A stretch of 64,000 nucleotides of DNA from Chloroflexota bacterium (GCA_026709625.1 JAPOSR010000002.1:26838-90837); one strand, 5' to 3'. Counted from the stretch's first letter, positions 33,693 through 42,510 are shown. Translations and numbers: made by a program. Notes: generated by a model from the sequence alone, not told the origin.

Positions 33693-34457
33693 GTGACCTT
33701 GCAGACACAGGGCGCAAGCAAGCTCGCGGCGCGGGGCTGGCGGCAGCGAGCGTGGCGCGGCGCGTCGGCAAGTCTCCGCTTGCTGCGTTTGGTCGTTGCG
33801 CAGATGCGGGGCGGGTGGCGCGTCATCAAGCGAGGCGAGGTCTATTATGTGCCGCTGTGGTTGCCGGTCGCGCTGGCGCTGCTGCTGGCTTCGACGCCAT
33901 TTTGGGATGACGCGGCGAGTTTCGCGTTGCGATTGCGGCCTGGGCAGAACGGGTTCGAGCTGGCGGGTTTCTTTGCGCCCTCGGTGCGGCGCTGGACAGA
34001 CGAGATCGGCGAATGGGCGGCGCGCGCGGATGTCGACGCGTACTTGCTGGCGACTGTGATGCAGATCGAGTCTTGCGGGCATCCCCGCGTGGTCAGCAGC
34101 GCTGGCGCAAGGGGCTTGTTTCAGGTGATGCCATTTCACTTCGCCGAAAATGATGACATGCTGCAGCCCGATACCAATGCGCGGCGCGGCGGCGACTATT
34201 TGAATTATTGTATGGAGGCTTCGGGCGGGGTGATCGGCTTGGCGCTGGCTTGTTACAATGGCGGACCATCTGTCATCAGCCAGGCTCGTGAACATTGGCC
34301 AAGAGAAACGCAGGCTTATTATCGCTGGGGAGTCGGCATCTACAGCGCCGCCACAGCCCGCGCCGCAACGAGCGATACCTATGAGCAGTGGCTGGCGGCT
34401 GGCGGAGCCACGTTGTGCCAGAGCGCCGAACGTGAATTGGGAATCGGCTCGCGCTAG
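33693..34457 (+). CDS. Lytic transglycosylase (SLT domain), membrane anchored
   Basis: A protein of about 254 residues with a membrane segment (VPLWLPVALALLLAST) followed by an SLT lysozyme-like domain: VMQIESCGHPRVVSSAGARG with catalytic Glu, FQVMPFHF, ACYNGGPSVI and the Tyr-containing TQAYYRWGVGIY. It cleaves the glycan strands of peptidoglycan, forming 1,6-anhydro-muramic acid, and should act outside the membrane. The GTG at 33693 is a guess; ATG 33804 would still keep the membrane segment. Its stop shares CTAG with the convergent lexA stop. Confidence 0.8.
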   Translation: MTLQTQGASKLAARGWRQRAWRGASASLRLLRLVVAQMRGGWRVIKRGEVYYVPLWLPVALALLLASTPFWDDAASFALRLRPGQNGFELAGFFAPSVRRWTDEIGEWAARADVDAYLLATVMQIESCGHPRVVSSAGARGLFQVMPFHFAENDDMLQPDTNARRGGDYLNYCMEASGGVIGLALACYNGGPSVISQAREHWPRETQAYYRWGVGIYSAATARAATSDTYEQWLAAGGATLCQSAERELGIGSR

Positions 34458-35119
34458 GCGTAGGCGCGCATCACCGAAAGCACCTTGCCCTTAATCTCGC
34501 AATTTTCGGGCACGACCTGCAATGGCTGATAGGCTGGGTTGGCGGGTTGCAGCTCAATCATGTCGCCGCGGCGATAAAAGCGCTTCAACGTGGTTTCACT
34601 GTCTTCTTTCAGCCAAGCCGCCACCATGTCGCCATTCTCGGCGGTGTTTTGCCGGCGCAGGATGACGATGTCGCCATTTTGGATCATGGCGTCGATCATG
34701 GAATCGCCGCGCACCGCCAGCGCGAAGACCTCGCTCGCGTCATACTTGCCCAGCAGCGCCGGCGGCACATTGATGTAATCGTCCTCGTCGATGTGATGGG
34801 CGATATCGTCGGGCAGCGAAATCGGCTCGCCAGCGGCAATGCGCCCGACCAGCGCGACTTGCAGCGGCGGTTTGGTTTCCGCTTGCATACCCGGAATGTC
34901 GCCCACAATGCGCAAACCGCGCGACACCCTGTCCGACCGCTGGATGTACCCGGCCTCGACCAGCTTGTTCAGGTTGTAATTGACCACCGATGTCGAGCCA
35001 ATAAGGCATTCATCGCCAATCTCGCGGATGCTGGGCGGATAGCCATTCTCGCGCACAAATGCCGTCATGAAGCGCAACATGTGCTGCTGCCGCGCCGATA
35101 GCCGGTGAAATTCTTTCAT
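34454..35119 (-). CDS. lexA: LexA repressor
   Basis: A 221-residue SOS repressor. It has an N-terminal winged helix (QQHMLRFMTAFVRENGYPPS, IGSTSVVNYNLNKLVEAGYI), the self-cleavage site A96-G97 (VGRIAAGEPI), the catalytic serine S140 (RGDSM) and lysine K179 (TTLKRF). On RecA-stimulated autoproteolysis it releases DNA-repair promoters. ATG 35119 with AAGGGTGA upstream is preferred over the in-frame GTG at 35128. Its own promoter carries an operator (35161-35172), so it is autoregulated. No RecA or other SOS gene is in the window. Confidence 0.94.
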   Translation of the reverse strand: MKEFHRLSARQQHMLRFMTAFVRENGYPPSIREIGDECLIGSTSVVNYNLNKLVEAGYIQRSDRVSRGLRIVGDIPGMQAETKPPLQVALVGRIAAGEPISLPDDIAHHIDEDDYINVPPALLGKYDASEVFALAVRGDSMIDAMIQNGDIVILRRQNTAENGDMVAAWLKEDSETTLKRFYRRGDMIELQPANPAYQPLQVVPENCEIKGKVLSVMRAYA

Positions 35120-35151
35120 TCGCTTCACCCTTGTCTTAACTATGCGCCCTC

Positions 35152-35180
35152 AGTATACAGGAACATCTGTTTTATGTCAA
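35152..35180 (-). promoter_or_regulatory. lexA promoter with LexA operator in the spacer
   Basis: TTGACA (35180-35175), 17 nt, TATACT (35157-35152) is close to consensus. The spacer holds AAACAGATGTTC, on the other strand GAACATCTGTTT (35161-35172), one base from the Gram-positive type GAAC-N4-GTTC box. A further GAACATTTGACA half-site overlaps the -35 box. Confidence 0.8.
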
Positions 35181-35272
35181 ATGTTCTAAGCGGCATTTTT
35201 TGGGGATGGGCAGCTTGCGCTTTGCCGGCAACCTGTGTTACTCTGCTGCGGTCAAGTGCTTGTGGCTCTGTT

Positions 35273-35818
35273 ATGCTGCGCAATCCTGCTCGCCCTCACC
35301 CAATCATTCGAGATCTGCTGACGGTGCCATTCGCGGCCTTCAGCGATGCGCGCGGACGGTTTATGGAAACCTTTCGCAGCGAGTGGTTTCCCCAGGTCAG
35401 CTGGGCGCGCATGCAAAGCAACCGCAGCGACAGCAGAGCCGGCGTCTTGCGTGGTCTGCATTATCATTTTAAGCAAGTCGATTACTGGTGCGTAACCAGC
35501 GGGCGCATCCGCGTTGGGTTGTTTGATCTGCGGCGCAGCTCGCCGACTTATTTGCAGTCGGCTGTGATCGACCTGGGCGGCGAAAACCAGTTGGGCGTCT
35601 TCATCCCGGTCGGCGTCGCGCACGGGTTCGCCGCTCACACCGACTGCACGCTGCTTTATATTGTCAACAACTATTATGATGGCGCGGACGAGTTTGGCGT
35701 CGCCTGGGACGACCCACAGGTCAATATCGACTGGGGTTTGACAGCGCCAAAGCTTTCGGCGCGCGACCAGGCGAACCCGCGACTCGCCGAAATCTCCGCG
35801 GCGCAGCTGCCAGCCTAG
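35273..35818 (+). CDS. dTDP-4-dehydrorhamnose 3,5-epimerase-like cupin
   Basis: A 181-residue cupin with RmlC hallmarks: DARGRFMETFRSEWF, the GVLRGLHYHF block with the catalytic His, GRIRVGLFDLRRSSPTY, and GVAHGFAAHTDC with the second conserved histidine. RmlC enzymes epimerise C3 and C5 of dTDP-4-keto-6-deoxyglucose for rhamnose synthesis. No rmlA, rmlB or rmlD gene is close. ATG 35273 is chosen because the region upstream is not protein-like. Ends 4 nt from the convergent SnoaL-like gene. Confidence 0.83.
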   Translation: MLRNPARPHPIIRDLLTVPFAAFSDARGRFMETFRSEWFPQVSWARMQSNRSDSRAGVLRGLHYHFKQVDYWCVTSGRIRVGLFDLRRSSPTYLQSAVIDLGGENQLGVFIPVGVAHGFAAHTDCTLLYIVNNYYDGADEFGVAWDDPQVNIDWGLTAPKLSARDQANPRLAEISAAQLPA

Positions 35819-35821
35819 CCG

Positions 35822-36850
35822 CTATACCGCGATCTGGTCATGCCGCGCCACTGTCAGCTCGCGCATGCGGTCGAAGACATTGACCCCTAGCTGGGCATAT
35901 ACATCCAGCAAGTCGACCAGCACCCAGTTTTCGCGGATCAGCCCGTTTTCGCAGCGCCAGAAGTCGAGGCTGCGCATGGTGATCGCCTGGCTTGATGCCG
36001 CGATGCCCAGCCAGCCATCGCCGCTGACAGTCATTTGCATGCCCGGGAAGGCGGTAAAGCCGACATAGTCCGCATCGCCAAAAAATGCTCGGTTCCCCTT
36101 GTCCAAGAAGGTGTCGCGGTCGGGCATGGCGTTCAGAAAAGGTATCTGATGCCAGTTGCGGAAGCCGCTGATGCGCCGCATCGAGCCGATGCCCGCTGGG
36201 CCATACCACATCATCTGCGGATGCCAGTACTTGTCCAACTGCATGGCGGCCACGCTTTCTTCGTTGCGCTTCAAGCCGATGAGCATGTCGCGCACCAACT
36301 CCAGGCTGGCTGCTGACTGCGCTGCGTTGTAGGGGCTGCTGATGATGCCATCTTCGGTAGCAGGCCCGGGCACAACCCATTCCACCGCCAGGCTCGGCGA
36401 CATCGCCCAGGCGCCCGCTTGCATCATCACCTGCGGGATATCCCACAGCGCTTGCATCTCGACAATATGACCTGCTTCCAGGCGGAAGAATTCGTGATAG
36501 CGCATCGCCATCAGGTGCTGTGTCGGCGGGATGCCCAGCCAGGCGCGCTCGAAGACGCCCATATAGTGCCCACAGCAGCCAACCCAGTTTTGCCCGTTGC
36601 TTTCGCCGGCCATGACGATGAAATCGCGCCGCTCTAAATCGGGCACCGCATGCAGCAAGGGCGCGTACGCTTCTGCATAGAGCTGGGCGGGCCCGGTCAT
36701 GTTCTCCAGTGGATTCGCCAAATGCACAGCGCAGTCGACCGCGAAGAACTCAGCCAGATGTCTGCGAAATGCCGCCGCGTCAATATCATAGAGAGCGGCG
36801 CGCAATCCGCCGATTCGCTGTTTGTTTGCGTTGTGCGTTGCCTCGCTCAT
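35822..36850 (-). CDS. Two-domain SnoaL-like (NTF2-fold) protein, paralogue 3
   Basis: A 342-residue protein with two SnoaL-like alpha/beta cone domains. The N-terminal half has CAVHLANPLENMTGPAQLYA and VGCCGHYMGVFERAWLGIPP; the second half has KYWHPQMMWYGPAGIGSMRR and a conserved GFRNWHQIPFL. SnoaL domains occur in polyketide cyclases and ester cyclases, using a His/Asp base; catalysis here is unproven. It is last of three paralogous genes (38009, 36868, 35822 in transcription order), 17 nt after the second. A GGAGACGGG site precedes the ATG. Confidence 0.8.
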   Translation of the reverse strand: MSEATHNANKQRIGGLRAALYDIDAAAFRRHLAEFFAVDCAVHLANPLENMTGPAQLYAEAYAPLLHAVPDLERRDFIVMAGESNGQNWVGCCGHYMGVFERAWLGIPPTQHLMAMRYHEFFRLEAGHIVEMQALWDIPQVMMQAGAWAMSPSLAVEWVVPGPATEDGIISSPYNAAQSAASLELVRDMLIGLKRNEESVAAMQLDKYWHPQMMWYGPAGIGSMRRISGFRNWHQIPFLNAMPDRDTFLDKGNRAFFGDADYVGFTAFPGMQMTVSGDGWLGIAASSQAITMRSLDFWRCENGLIRENWVLVDLLDVYAQLGVNVFDRMRELTVARHDQIAV

Positions 36851-36867
36851 CCCGTCTCCTTCGCCGC

Positions 36868-37980
36868 TCAGTTGCCGACCAGCCACTCGCCAGCCGACAA
36901 GGCCTTGCGATTTCGAAACTGATGCCGCATGCGCCCGAAGACATCCACGCCCATCTGCAGCAAGATATGCGGCACATCAATGGGCACCCAGTTCTCGACG
37001 ATGGTTTTGTCGTCGCAGCGATAAAAGTCCATGACGCGCATGTGGATTCGTTTGCCTGTCGCTGGCATGCCAAAAAGCCCGCCGCCGGTGTGTGTCGCCC
37101 GCAGATAGCCCCAGCCGCCTGTAACCGCGAAATACCCATCGCCGATGCGGATGAAGTGCCCCTGCTCGCTGCCCGCGCGGTCGGGGAAAGCCACCAGAAA
37201 AGGAATCTGGTGATCCTCTTCAAAGCCGCGCAAGCCGCGCGTCGTGCCGATGCCGGCGGGTCCGTACCACATGAAATTGCGATGCCAGTGTTTCGCCTGT
37301 TCCATTTCATCGAGGACGGAGCGGGTCGGCGGCTCGCCACTGTAATAGCCCAGCGCCGCGTGCATGCGCAAAATTGTTTCGATCGTCCTGCGCGAACGGG
37401 CTTCGTCTTGCGGCGAAAGGACAATGCCGTTCAGTGTGCGCGGCGGCAGCCAAGCCATTTCTCGTCCTAGGCTGGGCGCGATCGGGAAGTAGCCAGCCTG
37501 CCGCATCAAATCCAGCGCATCCAAAAAGATATAGCTCGCTGTGATTTTGTCGTTGCGCAGGTTGTGCGCCTCGCAGTACCGCAGCTGGGCGACGCCGCGC
37601 GTAGACGGGATTCCCAGCCAGTCATCGGCGAATGTGCCCAGATATTCGCCCATGCAAGCCACCCAGTCGCCATCGCGATAGTGTCCGCCGGCTACAAAAA
37701 CATCGCGCCGCTCCATGTCGGGCAGCGCTTTTCGCAAGGGCAGCCACAGAGCCGACAGACCCGCGGCGGCGCCACGCAGCTCGTTGATGGGGTGCGTAAC
37801 ATGCAGCGCGGCATCGACGGCATACCCGTCTCGCGCGACTTCTTCCAGGCTTTCGACCGGCTGCTCGGCCAGCGCCTGCTGGATGGCGATAACGCGCCGC
37901 TTGTTGGCGATGTTGCGCGCCTGGTCGATCGGGCTGTAGCGAAACGAATCGATGAAATACTTGTCTGGAGACTGAGTCAA
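36868..37980 (-). CDS. Two-domain SnoaL-like (NTF2-fold) protein, paralogue 2
   Basis: A 370-residue paralogue of the 35822 gene: both share KHWH/KYWH ... MWYGPAGIG and the GF..DHQIPFL/GFRNWHQIPFL blocks, with the same order of domains. Additional conserved pieces are HVTHPINELRGAAAGLSALW and CMGEYLGTFADDWLGIPSTR. It starts with TTG at 37980, since no ATG is nearby; AAAGG lies 12 nt upstream. It sits 28 nt after the first paralogue and 17 nt before the third, so the three form one transcription unit. Confidence 0.8.
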   Translation of the reverse strand: MTQSPDKYFIDSFRYSPIDQARNIANKRRVIAIQQALAEQPVESLEEVARDGYAVDAALHVTHPINELRGAAAGLSALWLPLRKALPDMERRDVFVAGGHYRDGDWVACMGEYLGTFADDWLGIPSTRGVAQLRYCEAHNLRNDKITASYIFLDALDLMRQAGYFPIAPSLGREMAWLPPRTLNGIVLSPQDEARSRRTIETILRMHAALGYYSGEPPTRSVLDEMEQAKHWHRNFMWYGPAGIGTTRGLRGFEEDHQIPFLVAFPDRAGSEQGHFIRIGDGYFAVTGGWGYLRATHTGGGLFGMPATGKRIHMRVMDFYRCDDKTIVENWVPIDVPHILLQMGVDVFGRMRHQFRNRKALSAGEWLVGN

Positions 37981-38008
37981 CTATAGATGCCTTTCTGCGG
38001 CATCAGCC

Positions 38009-39124
38009 TTAGCCATGGAGCTGCATCAACAGGGCGAATTCGTCAAAGACTGTCCACTCCTTGGCGATCAGCCCATCCTGGATCAAATGATGGGTGATGC
38101 CCAGCAGGCGCACTGGCTGGCCGGTTGGCTCGCCATAGCGTCCATAGCCCGTGTGCGTGCCGCGCAGAGTCCAGCGCGTCGCAACCCGCCAGCCCGCATC
38201 CACATCGCCAACATGACAAAAGTGGTCGGCGCTGATGGCGAGATCGGGGAAGGGCGAAAGCAGCGACAGCACATAGTTGTGAAAGTCATCGATGCCCAAG
38301 AAGGAGCGCCCCGTGGGGCCCACAAAGGCGAAGTTTTCGTGATAAAACTCGCGCGCCTTGTTCAGCAAGCGCCAATTCCAGATTTCGTGAAACATCTGCC
38401 CGATGAAATCTTCGGGGTCGAATGCTTCGCCAGGCCGAGAGACCCACTCGGCGGGTGGCAGCTGGCCAATGCCGCGCTGGATATCGCCAGCGACTCGCTC
38501 TGCAAACCCATTCGTATCCCGTTGGCGAGCCGCCATCTCTTTGGCTGTGGCGACTGGTTCCAAACCCAGCTGCAGCACCTTGCTGAGTTCATCGCGCACG
38601 ACCCATTCTTCGACGACCATGTTGCGCTTGCAAAGACAATCAGCGATAGCGAGATAGCTGACGCGCTTGCCGGTGGGCGGCCCATAATTCGACCAGCCGC
38701 GGTTGGTGCCTTCGTGCATCAATCGATGCGAGGAATACAGCCCTGTCTGGTCATCGCCGCCCCAGATCACCTCATGGCCATACAAGCGCCGGTCGGGGTA
38801 GGCCGCCATGGCTTCGATGCTGCTGGCAAAGACGGCTCCGCGGCCATAAATCGTGCCGTTTGCTGTATGAAGATGAATCGTGTTGGCATAGTAGTTATAG
38901 AGCTTGCCGATGCCTTTTTCTTCCCAGATTTCGTGCGTGATGCCGATGATATAGTCCACGAAATCACGATAGCGCGGGTTGAAGCCTGCCATCGACATGG
39001 CGCGTTCACCTGGTTCGGGCATAAATTGGATATCAACTTTATCAGCCAGCGTGATTTTTTTCGGACTGCGCGCGTTGTCTGCGTCTCGTGGCAGGTCTCG
39101 CGCTGGTTTGGCATGTTCCGCCAT
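38009..39124 (-). CDS. Two-domain SnoaL-like (NTF2-fold) protein, paralogue 1
   Basis: A 371-residue protein, first in the operon of three. Both halves look like SnoaL-type ester cyclase domains: IIGITHEIWEEKGIGKLYNY with NTIHLHTANGTIYGRGAVFA, and MFHEIWNWRLLNKAREFYHE with NFAFVGPTGRSFLGIDDFHN. It is more diverged from the other two than they are from each other. Conserved THTGYGRYGEPTGQPV and WTVFDEFALLMQLHG correspond to the last strand and helix. The ATG at 39124 has a GAGGAA site. The substrate is unknown; a heteromeric complex of the three is possible. Confidence 0.8.
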   Translation of the reverse strand: MAEHAKPARDLPRDADNARSPKKITLADKVDIQFMPEPGERAMSMAGFNPRYRDFVDYIIGITHEIWEEKGIGKLYNYYANTIHLHTANGTIYGRGAVFASSIEAMAAYPDRRLYGHEVIWGGDDQTGLYSSHRLMHEGTNRGWSNYGPPTGKRVSYLAIADCLCKRNMVVEEWVVRDELSKVLQLGLEPVATAKEMAARQRDTNGFAERVAGDIQRGIGQLPPAEWVSRPGEAFDPEDFIGQMFHEIWNWRLLNKAREFYHENFAFVGPTGRSFLGIDDFHNYVLSLLSPFPDLAISADHFCHVGDVDAGWRVATRWTLRGTHTGYGRYGEPTGQPVRLLGITHHLIQDGLIAKEWTVFDEFALLMQLHG

Positions 39125-39195
39125 TGTTAAATTCCTCGATGCCGCTGTGACTCTCGCCTGGCGACTCTACCAGCAGCGCCCGGCAAAATCAAACG

Positions 39196-39888
39196 CTAGG
39201 CCAGCGCCCAGTCCAGCGCCGCCAGAGCGTGCAGCTCTGTGCTGTCGTAGGTGGGCAGCGCCGAGTCGGCCGGTTTGATCAATAGGCTGATCTCAGTGCA
39301 GCCCAGGATAACTGCCTGCGCGCCAGCCGCTGCCAGTTGCTCGATAACGCGCTGATATTCGCGGCGCGACTCAGCGCGGACCTCGCCGCGCACCAGCTCG
39401 TTGTAGATGATGTCGTGCACGGCTGCGCAGCTGGCTTCGTCTGGGATGAGCACGTTCAAGCCATGCCGCTCGCCAAGGCGCCCGCGATAGAAATGTTGCT
39501 GCATGGTAAAGCGCGTGCCCAGCAACCCGACTGTCTGCAATCCCGCCTGCAAAATTGGCTGGGCTGTGGCATCGGCGATATGGACGAGCGGCAACTCTGC
39601 GGCTGCTTGCACGGCGTCGGCCATCTGATGCATCGTGTTGCTGCAAATGACGATGCAGCCCGCTCCCGCCTCGGCCAACTGTCGCGCTGCCAACGCCATG
39701 CGCTGGGTTGCCGCCGCCCAGTCGCCCGCCGCCTGCAAAGCCTCGATCTCGGCGAAATCGAAGGACAGCATGACGCAGTTGGCTGAATGCAAACCGCCCA
39801 GCCGCCGTTGCGCTGCCTGGTTGATGATGCGATAGTATTCGGCGCTTGATTCCCAACTCAAGCCGCCGATTAAGCCAATTCGCCGCAT
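39196..39888 (-). CDS. Aspartate/glutamate racemase family protein
   Basis: A 230-residue PLP-independent racemase. The two catalytic cysteines are visible in CIVICSNTMHQMAD (about residue 84) and AVILGCTEISLLI (about residue 194), with the family start RRIGLIGGLSWESSAEYYRI typical of the RacX/YgeA aspartate racemase branch. It interconverts L- and D-amino acids for peptidoglycan or signalling. The ATG at 39888 has a GGGAGCG site; TATACT lies 21 nt upstream. It diverges from the TPR gene at 39951 with only 62 bp between start codons. Confidence 0.9.
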   Translation of the reverse strand: MRRIGLIGGLSWESSAEYYRIINQAAQRRLGGLHSANCVMLSFDFAEIEALQAAGDWAAATQRMALAARQLAEAGAGCIVICSNTMHQMADAVQAAAELPLVHIADATAQPILQAGLQTVGLLGTRFTMQQHFYRGRLGERHGLNVLIPDEASCAAVHDIIYNELVRGEVRAESRREYQRVIEQLAAAGAQAVILGCTEISLLIKPADSALPTYDSTELHALAALDWALA

Positions 39889-39938
39889 GGCCGGTCGCTC
39901 CCGCGCGCGAGTATAGCCGATTTTATACACAGGCGTGC

Positions 39939-39944
39939 TACACT
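39939..39944 (+). promoter_or_regulatory. -10 box of a leaderless gene
   Basis: TACACT followed by 6 nt (ATCTCA) and the ATG at 39951; no ribosome site. The same box and distance are found before the metG leader ORF and the mini-ORF at 60956, supporting leaderless initiation as a regular mode here. The -35 region is not conserved. Confidence 0.55.
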
Positions 39945-39950
39945 ATCTCA

Positions 39951-41201
39951 ATGGCTTATTATCGCAGGATCGACCGCAGCAAAAAGCGGCTCTTTTTCAA
40001 TCGGCGGCGCGGCTTGACGGGCGCTCCGCTGGCGCTCTTCGCCGGGACGATCCTGGGCATCTGCGTCACGTTGCTGGCGCTCACTTTTTTCTACTATGAC
40101 GAGATGCAGGGCGCGGCGCTGTCTTTTTTGGGCTGGGCGCCGACGCCGACGCTTTTCCCCAGCCAGCATGCCGAGCAGGGCCTCGCGCTGTACAACGAGG
40201 GCGATATTGAACTGGCGCTGGCAGACTTTGAACTGGCCATCAGCCAGCGGCCCAATGACGTGGCGTATCTCTACGAATATGGGCGCGTGCTGATCGAAGC
40301 CGATCAATACGAACTGGCGCGCGAGCTGGGCGACCGGGCGATTGCCGCTGATCCGGATGACCCGCGCGGCTATGCCTTGAAAGCGCGCTCTCTGATCTGG
40401 TCTGACCCCGGCAGCGCTATCCCGGTGGCTGTTTCGGGCTTGGAGCGCGATGCCGACTTTGCGCCTTTGCATGCCGCGCTGGCTGTTGCCTACACCAATA
40501 TCGGCCGCTATGCGGAAGCCTATCAACGCGGCTTGCGCGCCACCCAGCTCGACCCGCTCGATCCCTTCGCTCACCGCGCGTTTTCGATCCCGCTGATCTA
40601 CACCGGGCGCAGCAGCGAAGCAATCGCCGCGCTGGAACAGGCTGTGGCGATCAACCCCAACCTGACCGCACCCTACTTCGAGCTGGCGGGCCAATATCGC
40701 CAGCAGAATTATCAGGAGATGGCGGTGGGCATCTACCGGCGCATCTTGGAGCTTGAGCCAGACAACGCCAAAGCCTACCTGCGCATTTGCCAGACGTATG
40801 CCGAAGTTGGCGAATTTCTCGAAGGCAGCCGCTATTGCGAAACCGCCACCGAAATCGACGACACATATGCGCCAGCCTGGCAGTATCTCGGGCAGCTGCA
40901 ATACAACCGCCGCAACTATGAAAGCGCGCTGGACTCGCTTGAGCGCTGCGTCGAGCTGGGGTCGACCGCGGTCGAATGCTATTACATTCGCGGCTTGGCC
41001 TATTACTTTCTCGATCAATGCGATACGGCGTGGCGGGTGCTGCAAGAGGCGCTGCAACTCACGCGCCAGCCAGGCATCATCGCCATCATCAACGAGGGCT
41101 TGAGCGGCATCCGCGCCAATTGCCCGGGCTATGAAACTGTGCTGCTGCCCACCGCCATCCCGCCGACGCCTATCCCGCCTACGCCCATCGGAGGCATCTA
41201 G
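39951..41201 (+). CDS. Membrane-anchored TPR protein (first of tandem pair)
   Basis: A 416-residue protein with a basic N-terminus (RRIDRSKKRLFFNRRRG), one membrane span (LALFAGTILGICVTLLALTF), then about eight TPR units from ALYNEGDIELALADFELAIS through ALDSLERCVELGSTAVECYY, and a Pro/Thr-rich tail (PTAIPPTPIPPTPIGGI). It should sit in the membrane with TPRs outside. It appears to be translated from leaderless mRNA and is followed after 3 nt by a paralogue with the same architecture. Function is presumably assembly or scaffolding of envelope proteins. Confidence 0.85.
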   Translation: MAYYRRIDRSKKRLFFNRRRGLTGAPLALFAGTILGICVTLLALTFFYYDEMQGAALSFLGWAPTPTLFPSQHAEQGLALYNEGDIELALADFELAISQRPNDVAYLYEYGRVLIEADQYELARELGDRAIAADPDDPRGYALKARSLIWSDPGSAIPVAVSGLERDADFAPLHAALAVAYTNIGRYAEAYQRGLRATQLDPLDPFAHRAFSIPLIYTGRSSEAIAALEQAVAINPNLTAPYFELAGQYRQQNYQEMAVGIYRRILELEPDNAKAYLRICQTYAEVGEFLEGSRYCETATEIDDTYAPAWQYLGQLQYNRRNYESALDSLERCVELGSTAVECYYIRGLAYYFLDQCDTAWRVLQEALQLTRQPGIIAIINEGLSGIRANCPGYETVLLPTAIPPTPIPPTPIGGI

Positions 41202-41204
41202 GGC

Positions 41205-42416
41205 ATGCAGATTAAGCGTGACTACACGCAGCCCTTCTTCCGCCAGCCCAAGCGCCGCCGCATCCGCAATCTGATCGTTTTCGCCATGCTGCTGGGCTTG
41301 TTGGTTGCGGCGCTCGTCTGGCAGTGGGATCAGCTGGCTGCCACTGTCACCAGCCTGGGCGCGCCGCCGCCCACGCCCACGCCACGCCCCAGCCAACGAG
41401 CCGCCCGCGCCGCGCAGTTGGTCGCCGCCAACGACTTGCTGGCTGCCGAAGCTGAATTGGCGCTGGCAGTCGCCGAGCGCCCGCGCAGCATCGCGTATCT
41501 GTATGCGCATGGCCGGCTGTTGATCGAGCTCGAGCGCTATGCCGAAGCGCTGGAGCTGGGCGTGGCCATCACCGATTTGGATGCTCGCGATGAGCGGGGT
41601 TTCGCCCTGCAAGCCGCCGCATTGACCTGGCAGGGGCAATCGGCCTCGGCTATCCCGATCGCCTTGTCGGGCTTGGAGCTCAACCCGCGCTATACGCCTC
41701 TCCACGCCGCATTGACCCGCGCCTATGTCGATACGGATCGTTGGACGGAAGCGCTGGAAACGGGCGAACGCGGCTTGTCGGTCGACCCTGATGATGCGGA
41801 TCTGCTCCGCGCCTATGCCTATGCCTTGCAGTCGGTGGGCTCGCACAACGACGCCATCAACCACTTGCAGCGCGCCATCGAACTGCGCCCGACGTATCTG
41901 CCGACCCATTTGGAGCTGGCTGGCTTGTACCTGGCGCGCGATGAAAACAGCAGCGCCATCGACCTCTACAACCGCGTCTTGTCTATCGACCCGCGCAACG
42001 CCCGCGGGCTGCTGCGGCTGTGCCTGGCTTATCGCAAGGTGGGTGAATTCGCCCGCGCTCTGGGCTTTTGCAAAGACTCGGTCGACAACAACCCCGCCGA
42101 CGCCGCCGCCCAATTCCAGCTGGGGCTGCTGCATTATCGAGAACGGCAGTTCAATGAGTCGCGCGCGGCATTCGCGGCATGTCTGGTCCATGATGATGGC
42201 GTCTACGATCTGTCTTGCCGCTACCGCCTCGGCTTGTCGCATTATTACACCGGCGATTGCACGCGTGGCTGGTCGCTGCTGCGCGAGTCGCTGGCGCTGG
42301 CGCAGGCAAATGGCGACGAAGCGACCACGCGCAACGTACTGCAGGGGCTGGCTGCCATCGAAAGCGATTCCGACTGCATTGACGATGCCGCCGCGCCGGT
42401 CGCTCTGGGCGAGTGA
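41205..42416 (+). CDS. Membrane-anchored TPR protein (second of tandem pair)
   Basis: A 403-residue paralogue of the preceding gene. Shared features: basic start with RR-rich segment, a span (LIVFAMLLGLLVAALVWQW), a PTPTPRPSQRAAR linker, and TPR units whose sequences align one to one, for example SAIPIALSGLELNPRYTPLH versus SAIPVAVSGLERDADFAPLH. The tandem arrangement with 3-nt spacing indicates duplication and coupled expression. The tail is short and lacks the Pro-rich end of the first copy. Confidence 0.85.
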   Translation: MQIKRDYTQPFFRQPKRRRIRNLIVFAMLLGLLVAALVWQWDQLAATVTSLGAPPPTPTPRPSQRAARAAQLVAANDLLAAEAELALAVAERPRSIAYLYAHGRLLIELERYAEALELGVAITDLDARDERGFALQAAALTWQGQSASAIPIALSGLELNPRYTPLHAALTRAYVDTDRWTEALETGERGLSVDPDDADLLRAYAYALQSVGSHNDAINHLQRAIELRPTYLPTHLELAGLYLARDENSSAIDLYNRVLSIDPRNARGLLRLCLAYRKVGEFARALGFCKDSVDNNPADAAAQFQLGLLHYRERQFNESRAAFAACLVHDDGVYDLSCRYRLGLSHYYTGDCTRGWSLLRESLALAQANGDEATTRNVLQGLAAIESDSDCIDDAAAPVALGE

Positions 42417-42510
42417 CTCCCCTCAAAAAATGCGGGAGGGGCTACCATGCTACAGAATCACTGCAAAGACTCCCTCTTCCCTCGTTTCTGGGGGGATGGG
42501 GGCTGTGGCC
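42417..42510 (-). repeat. Dispersed foldback element, partial copy R7
   Basis: Contains the blocks CTCAAAAAATGCGGGAGGGG, CTACCATGCTACAGAATC and CCTCGTTTCTGGGGGGATGG of the family but lacks both complete termini. It lies directly before the large restriction-modification gene; the remaining bases up to 42633 carry no recognised gene. Confidence 0.65.

Noticed and set aside
38015..39130. Plus-strand open frame of 371 codons opposite a SnoaL-like gene
   Set aside because: It mirrors the minus-strand gene almost exactly, has no recognisable domain, and the opposite strand has clear family motifs.
39948..42242. Long minus-strand open frame of 764 codons opposite the two TPR genes
   Set aside because: It is antisense to two clear TPR proteins; its composition (Gln/Arg/Ala-rich without domains) is what GC-rich third positions give on the reverse strand.
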